In this document: one piece after another, positions 6,594 to 8,903 of the stretch | Numbering within the stretch: position 1 is the first letter of the stretch | How the letters are laid out: the number at the start of each line of letters is the position of its first letter | Assembly: GCA_020697475.1 (NCBI GenBank) | Contig: JAJFMO010000102.1 | Location: forward strand, 1 to 8,903 | Direction of reading: 5' to 3' | Source of the DNA: Paenibacillaceae bacterium | GTDB taxonomy: Bacteria; Bacillota; Bacilli; Paenibacillales; NBRC-103111 | DNA: 8,903 bases | Notes under the pieces: generated by a model | What the model was told of the DNA's origin: nothing | What the model saw: the letters and a program-made list of their open reading frames with translations, nothing else | The model's database searches: none | Translations under genes and position numbers: made by a program

Positions 6594-6853
6594 TGAGGTT
6601 GGACAAGTTTTTGAAAGTTTCGCGGCTCATCAAGCGCCGCACGGTCGCCAAGGACGTCAGCGACCAGGGCCGAGTCTGGATCAACGGCAAAGAAGCGAAG
6701 GCGAGCAGCGATGTGAAGGTCGGAGACGAATTGCGCATCCGATTCGGGCAGAAGAGCGTCGTCGTGCGCGTCGAGCAAATTGCCGAAACGACCCGCAAGG
6801 ACGAGGCCGGCAATATGTATTCCCTGATCAGGGAAGAATCTCATTCCACATAA
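6593..6853 (+). CDS. rqcP: RNA-binding S4 domain protein RqcP (YabO)
   Basis: RqcP binds stalled 50S-peptidyl-tRNA complexes and, with RqcH, supports C-terminal alanine tailing of incomplete chains, the bacterial ribosome-associated quality control pathway. The product has 86 residues and an S4 RNA-binding fold from residue 1: MRLDKFLKVSRLIKRRTVAK, DQGRVWINGKEAKASSDVKVGDELRIRFG, then a strand and a short C-terminal tail. It starts inside the hup stop codon (TAATG), and no good Shine-Dalgarno precedes it (AGCGGTAAAA). Translation by termination-reinitiation after hup is therefore likely, tying its level to HU. Confidence 0.95.
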   Translation: MRLDKFLKVSRLIKRRTVAKDVSDQGRVWINGKEAKASSDVKVGDELRIRFGQKSVVVRVEQIAETTRKDEAGNMYSLIREESHST

Positions 6854-6872
6854 ATTATGGTTCTAAAATCGG

Positions 6873-6912
6873 ACATCCCTCCATAATCTAGCCATAGAAT
6901 AAGGAGGGATGT
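6873..6912 (+). promoter_or_regulatory. Inverted repeat that would sequester the yabP Shine-Dalgarno
   Basis: ACATCCCTCC (6873-6882) is the exact reverse complement of GGAGGGATGT (6903-6912), with a 20-base loop. The right arm contains the yabP ribosome binding site (AAGGAGGG, 6901-6908). In RNA reading through from hup-rqcP the site would be paired. In RNA started within the loop the left arm would be missing and the site free. Two CATA...TA boxes lie near the loop (CATAATCTA 6882-6890, CATAGAATA 6893-6901), resembling mother-cell -10 elements, but I find no convincing -35 partner. Confidence 0.6.
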
Positions 6913-6917
6913 TTGCT

Positions 6918-7199
6918 ATGATGGAGCAGGGGAAGACAAAGCGGCAGGAAGTAAAGATGCTCAACCGCAAGCTGCTGGAAATTTCCGGCGTGATGAATGT
7001 GGAGAGCTTCGACAGCGAAGAATTTCTGCTTGAAACCGAGTGCGGTTTTTTGGCGATCAAAGGGCAAAATTTACATATAAAAAATTTGAGCCTGGAGCAG
7101 GGGCTCGTGGCGATCGAGGGCGCGGTGAACGAGTTGGCTTACCTGGACGCCTCCTCCCATGACAAATCCAAAGGGTTTCTAGGGAAGTTGTTTAGGTGA
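6918..7199 (+). CDS. yabP: Sporulation protein YabP
   Basis: YabP is a small protein of the YabP/YqfC family. In B. subtilis it is made under mother-cell sigma-E control and, with YabQ, is linked to spore cortex and coat formation; its biochemical role is unknown. With the start at 6918 it has 93 residues. The family core runs from about 22 to 75: LEISGVMNVESFDSEEFLLE, FLAIKGQNLHIKNL and VAIEGAVNELAYLD. The C-terminus KGFLGKLFR is basic and hydrophobic. ATG 6918 is chosen because GGAGGG ends 9 bases upstream. ATG 6909 abuts that site and ATG 6921 is 12 bases away, but the latter remains possible. It overlaps yabQ by four bases (GTGA). The ribosome binding site lies in a perfect inverted repeat. 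Confidence 0.92.
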   Translation: MMEQGKTKRQEVKMLNRKLLEISGVMNVESFDSEEFLLETECGFLAIKGQNLHIKNLSLEQGLVAIEGAVNELAYLDASSHDKSKGFLGKLFR

Positions 7200-7765
7200 G
7201 CCTGAACATACAGTTTTTGACGATGGGCACGATGATCGCTAGCGGCCTGGCTCTCGGCGTCTTCTACGATATATACCGTGTCGTGGCTCGCCTGCTGAGA
7301 GCGGTGCGGAAGCTGCAGCCGATCTTCGATATCGCCTATTGGATCGCAGCCGCCCTGCTTGTCTTCCGTGTACTCTACGTCAGCAACTACGGCCAGTTGC
7401 GGATGTTTGTCTTCCTTGCCCTGCTGCTCGGCATTTCAATTTACTATGCGCTTCTGAGCGGATGGGTGATCCGTATCATCTACGGGGTGATCCGCGCGGG
7501 TAAAGCGGTGATCCGATTTTGCGTGAGGCTGTTTCATGCTGTCATCGTCCGGCCGGTTCTCTTAGTATATCGCGTGGTGAAAGTCCTTCTGGGCTTTTTG
7601 CTGGCGCTGTCTATTTTTCTTGGAAAATTTGTGCTACAATTGCTCTATCCTCTGTGGTTTTTGCTGAAATTTCTTTTTCGGCCGATGATTAAGCGGTGGA
7701 AGACCCCGTTATGGGCGCTTGCGGCGATCGGCTGGCTGAAGAGGTGGCTGAAGCGGATTTTTTGA
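7196..7765 (+). CDS. yabQ: Sporulation membrane protein YabQ
   Basis: YabQ is an integral membrane protein of sporulating Firmicutes; in B. subtilis it is sigma-E dependent and needed for cortex formation. The product has 189 residues, against ~211 in B. subtilis. Hydrophobic segments at about 5-27, 43-62 and 68-88 carry the family pattern (GVFYDIYRV, FDIAYWI, NYGQLRMF with a charged Arg58 inside the second segment). The second half (90-165) alternates hydrophobic and basic stretches and ends in a Lys/Arg/Trp-rich tail (LKRWLKRIF). The start codon is GTG, inside the yabP stop region (GTGA). It is preceded by AGGGAAG at 7181-7187 with 8 bases spacing, so translation coupled to yabP is likely. 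Confidence 0.93.
   Translation: MSLNIQFLTMGTMIASGLALGVFYDIYRVVARLLRAVRKLQPIFDIAYWIAAALLVFRVLYVSNYGQLRMFVFLALLLGISIYYALLSGWVIRIIYGVIRAGKAVIRFCVRLFHAVIVRPVLLVYRVVKVLLGFLLALSIFLGKFVLQLLYPLWFLLKFLFRPMIKRWKTPLWALAAIGWLKRWLKRIF
7612..7640 (+). promoter_or_regulatory. Candidate promoter for divIC inside yabQ
   Basis: TGCTACAAT at 7632-7640 is an extended -10 (TGn plus five of six to TATAAT). The -35 at 17 bases (TATTTT, 7612-7617) is weak. A vegetative promoter here would let the essential division gene divIC be expressed independently of the sporulation genes in front of it. This is a candidate only. Confidence 0.35.
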
Positions 7766-7774
7766 ACATTTCAA

Positions 7775-7805
7775 GAGAATTTTTTCGTATTCTCGCATTT
7801 TTTTT
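7775..7805 (+). terminator. Weak terminator-like hairpin with T8 between yabQ and divIC
   Basis: GAGAAT (7775-7780) and ATTCTC (7789-7794) form a 6-bp stem with an 8-base U-rich loop. They are followed by GCA and eight T residues (7798-7805). The stem is short and AT-rich, so termination would be partial at best. It ends directly before the divIC ribosome binding site. Confidence 0.35.
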
Positions 7806-7820
7806 ATCGGGAGGCCCGAT
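7806..7820 (+). promoter_or_regulatory. Compact hairpin containing the divIC Shine-Dalgarno
   Basis: ATCGGG (7806-7811) and CCCGAT (7815-7820) are perfect complements around an AGG triloop (7812-7814). The divIC ribosome binding site GGGAGG (7809-7814) consists of the left-arm GGG plus the loop. Folding would reduce ribosome access. The next base after the stem is two bases from the ATG at 7823. Confidence 0.55.
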
Positions 7821-7822
7821 CC

Positions 7823-8113
7823 ATGTCCGGCGGCAGGAAAGGCTCTTATCGCAGGAAACGTATGGCGTTATTATTTTTGACAGGCATGATGATTTGGGGT
7901 GGAGCGACCTTGTGGGATCAGATCGGCAAGGGCGACGTCAAGGCGGAGCAGCTCGATTCGTTGAATGCCGAGCTGGCCAAGGCGACACAGGCTAACGATG
8001 ATTACAAGCGGGAAGTGGCCAGGCTCAACGACAAAGAATATCTGGAACAGAAAATTCGCAGTGAGTTGCATTATGCCTATCCCGGCGAAACCATCTTCTA
8101 CGTGCCGAAATAA
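7823..8113 (+). CDS. divIC: Cell division protein DivIC (FtsB/DivIC septum-formation initiator family)
   Basis: DivIC is a bitopic membrane protein of the division machinery that forms a complex with FtsL and DivIB and is needed for septal peptidoglycan synthesis. The product has 96 residues, shorter than the ~125 of B. subtilis, mainly at the N-terminus. The order is a basic cytoplasmic tail (1-13, GGRKGSYRRKR), one membrane segment (14-31), an extracytoplasmic coiled coil (about 39-70, LDSLNAELAKATQANDDYKREVARLN) and the family end motif YLEQKIRSELHYAYPGETIFY. The ATG follows GGGAGG with 8 bases spacing. It lies 57 bases after yabQ, behind a weak terminator-like hairpin, and its ribosome binding site is inside a small stem. 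Confidence 0.93.
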   Translation: MSGGRKGSYRRKRMALLFLTGMMIWGGATLWDQIGKGDVKAEQLDSLNAELAKATQANDDYKREVARLNDKEYLEQKIRSELHYAYPGETIFYVPK

Positions 8114-8147
8114 AAGTTTGCACAAGTTAAGCGGATGCACCCGTGTC

Positions 8148-8176
8148 TTGACCGACTTTCGTATTTCTAGTATAAT
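8148..8176 (+). promoter_or_regulatory. Sigma-A promoter of yabR
   Basis: TTGACC (8148-8153) and TATAAT (8171-8176) are exactly 17 bases apart: five of six and six of six to consensus. The predicted transcription start near 8183 leaves a ~42-base leader with AGGAGG at 8206-8211. This is the best vegetative promoter in the window. Confidence 0.9.
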
Positions 8177-8224
8177 CGGCATATCCAGGTTTATTAATAT
8201 AATTTAGGAGGAACGGTTTAATTT

Positions 8225-8677
8225 ATGGCAATTGAAGTCGGCACCAAGTTACAGGGTAAGGTGACGGGGATCACTCACTTCGGGGCATTCGTCGAGCTTT
8301 CAGAGGGAGTTACCGGCTTGGTTCACATCTCGGAAATCGCTGACAATTACGTGAAAGATGTGAATGATCACTTGAAGCTGGGCGATGTCGTGACGGTGAA
8401 AGTCATCAATGTCGACAAAGACGGCAAGATCGGCTTGTCCATCAAGCAATCGGTTGATAAACCTGTGGATGCAAGGCCCGCAAGACCTGCGCGCCCGCCC
8501 AGACCGGGTGACGGAAGACGGGACGACCGGGGCGGCAGAGGATTTCGCGGTTCCCCGAACAAGCCTTCTTTCGAAGATAAGGTGTCGCGATTTCTCAAGG
8601 ATAGCGAAGAACGCATCTCGTCCTTGCGCAAGAACACCGAAGGCAAGCGCGGTGGCCGAGGCGCAAGGCGCGACTGA
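8225..8677 (+). CDS. yabR: S1 domain RNA-binding protein YabR (general stress protein 13 type)
   Basis: Small cytoplasmic S1-domain protein. The B. subtilis homologue YabR is of unclear exact role; the S1 fold indicates RNA or ribosome binding. The product has 150 residues. The S1 domain covers 1-75: VGTKLQGKVTGITHFGAFVE, GVTGLVHISEIAD, LGDVVTVKVINVDKDGKIGLSIKQ. A Pro/Arg/Gly-rich linker follows (80-112, repeated ARPARP and RGGRGFRG). A short conserved C-terminal helix (SFEDKVSRFLKDSEERISSLRK) ends in a Gly/Arg tail. The basic linker and tail probably add RNA affinity. AGGAGG at 8206-8211 is 13 bases upstream of the ATG, slightly long, and no better in-frame start exists. Its own promoter and terminator make it monocistronic. 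Confidence 0.94.
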   Translation: MAIEVGTKLQGKVTGITHFGAFVELSEGVTGLVHISEIADNYVKDVNDHLKLGDVVTVKVINVDKDGKIGLSIKQSVDKPVDARPARPARPPRPGDGRRDDRGGRGFRGSPNKPSFEDKVSRFLKDSEERISSLRKNTEGKRGGRGARRD

Positions 8678-8688
8678 TCGCATAGATG

Positions 8689-8720
8689 AACCGTGGGGCC
8701 CTAAGCCTCACGGTTTTTTT
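8689..8720 (+). terminator. Strong intrinsic terminator of yabR
   Basis: AACCGTGGGGC (8689-8699) pairs with GCCTCACGGTT (8705-8715) over 11 bp with one G-U, around a CCTAA loop. A run of seven T residues (8714-8720) follows. It lies 11 bases after the yabR stop codon. Confidence 0.95.
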
Positions 8721-8744
8721 GACCTTAACGAAATTTATAAGTTA

Positions 8745-8805
8745 CGGGGTCCCCGCAAAGTCCTGAATCAGATTCGAAGCAAGGCTCCACTTTGTGGGGT
8801 CTTTT
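8745..8805 (+). other. Overlapping hairpins after yabR, ending in TTTT
   Basis: Three helices compete. CGGG/CCCG at 8745-8755 is local. CCCCGCAAAG (8751-8760) pairs with CTTTGTGGGG (8790-8799) with one G-U. GGCTCCAC (8783-8790) pairs with GTGGGGTC (8794-8801) with two G-U and is followed by TTTT. The element could be a second, back-up terminator or a switching leader for a gene downstream of the window. No open reading frame of interest overlaps it. Confidence 0.4.
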
Positions 8806-8903
8806 AAGTCCAGCGGTAATATGTCAAGTCCCTGATTCGAGGAAATTGGAAAAAAATTCGGGCAAAAGCACCACGAGTCAGGAAAAAAAGCATCACTGAA
8901 CAG

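Noticed and set aside
6893..6901. CATAGAATA as a mother-cell -10 element for yabP
   Set aside because: Transcription would begin near 6907, within or after the Shine-Dalgarno at 6901-6908, and the -35 region is poor. Kept only as a resemblance; the 6882-6890 box fits the leader better.
8719..8741. TTGACC and TATAAG as a promoter after the yabR terminator
   Set aside because: The spacing is only 11 bases, too short for sigma-A, and the first element is part of the terminator T-tract.
8806..8903. tRNA gene or Spo0A box expected before spoIIE by analogy with B. subtilis
   Set aside because: No cloverleaf or TTCGAATC-type T-arm pairing with an acceptor stem is visible, and the closest 0A-box-like sequence (TGTCAAG, near 8822) has two mismatches.

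Overview
The window is a chromosomal housekeeping and sporulation cluster from an endospore-forming Firmicute. The sporulation genes spoVT, yabP and yabQ, the Bacillales-type order around them, canonical AGGAGG-type ribosome binding sites and sigma-A/sigma-G-like promoters all point to this. The order mfd - spoVT - yabM - yabN - rqcP(yabO) - yabP - yabQ - divIC - yabR is that of Bacillus subtilis. A PrsA-like lipoprotein after mfd, an HU gene before rqcP, and moderately high GC fit a Paenibacillaceae-like genome better than Bacillus itself. The lineage is inferred from gene order and protein similarity by eye. All genes lie on the + strand.

Layout. Positions 2-1450 hold the C-terminal part of mfd (transcription-repair coupling factor), overlapping a parvulin-type foldase lipoprotein (1437-2513). 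A 253-base gap contains two inverted repeats and a good sigma-G promoter, followed by spoVT (2767-3309) with a strong intrinsic terminator. An extended -10 promoter then precedes a MurJ/SpoVB-family flippase (3449-5068) and the MazG-family gene yabN (5127-6140). A 180-base gap leads to hup (6321-6593) and rqcP (6593-6853), which overlap by one base. The yabP-yabQ pair (6918-7765) overlaps by four bases and is followed by divIC (7823-8113). yabR (8225-8677) has its own sigma-A promoter and a strong terminator. The last ~100 bases (8806-8903) are A-rich, and I see no gene, tRNA or clear promoter in them.

How the genes fit together. Growth functions (DNA repair at stalled RNA polymerase, extracytoplasmic folding, nucleoid protein, ribosome-associated quality control, division, S1 RNA binding) are interleaved with sporulation functions (SpoVT, YabP/YabQ, possibly the flippase). 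Several transcription units must therefore be insulated from one another. The sequence shows this with terminators after spoVT and yabR, probable ones elsewhere, and Shine-Dalgarno sequences buried in inverted repeats ahead of both yabP and divIC.

Most notable observations: (1) YabN keeps an intact-looking methylase-type N-terminal domain, but its MazG domain has lost the metal-binding acidic motif and the CPWD/EExxE segment, and the usual second MazG domain is absent. (2) A perfect 10-bp inverted repeat would sequester the yabP Shine-Dalgarno in read-through RNA but not in RNA started inside the loop. (3) A smaller hairpin of similar logic sits on the divIC Shine-Dalgarno. I found no mobile element, CRISPR array or clearly novel multi-gene system.
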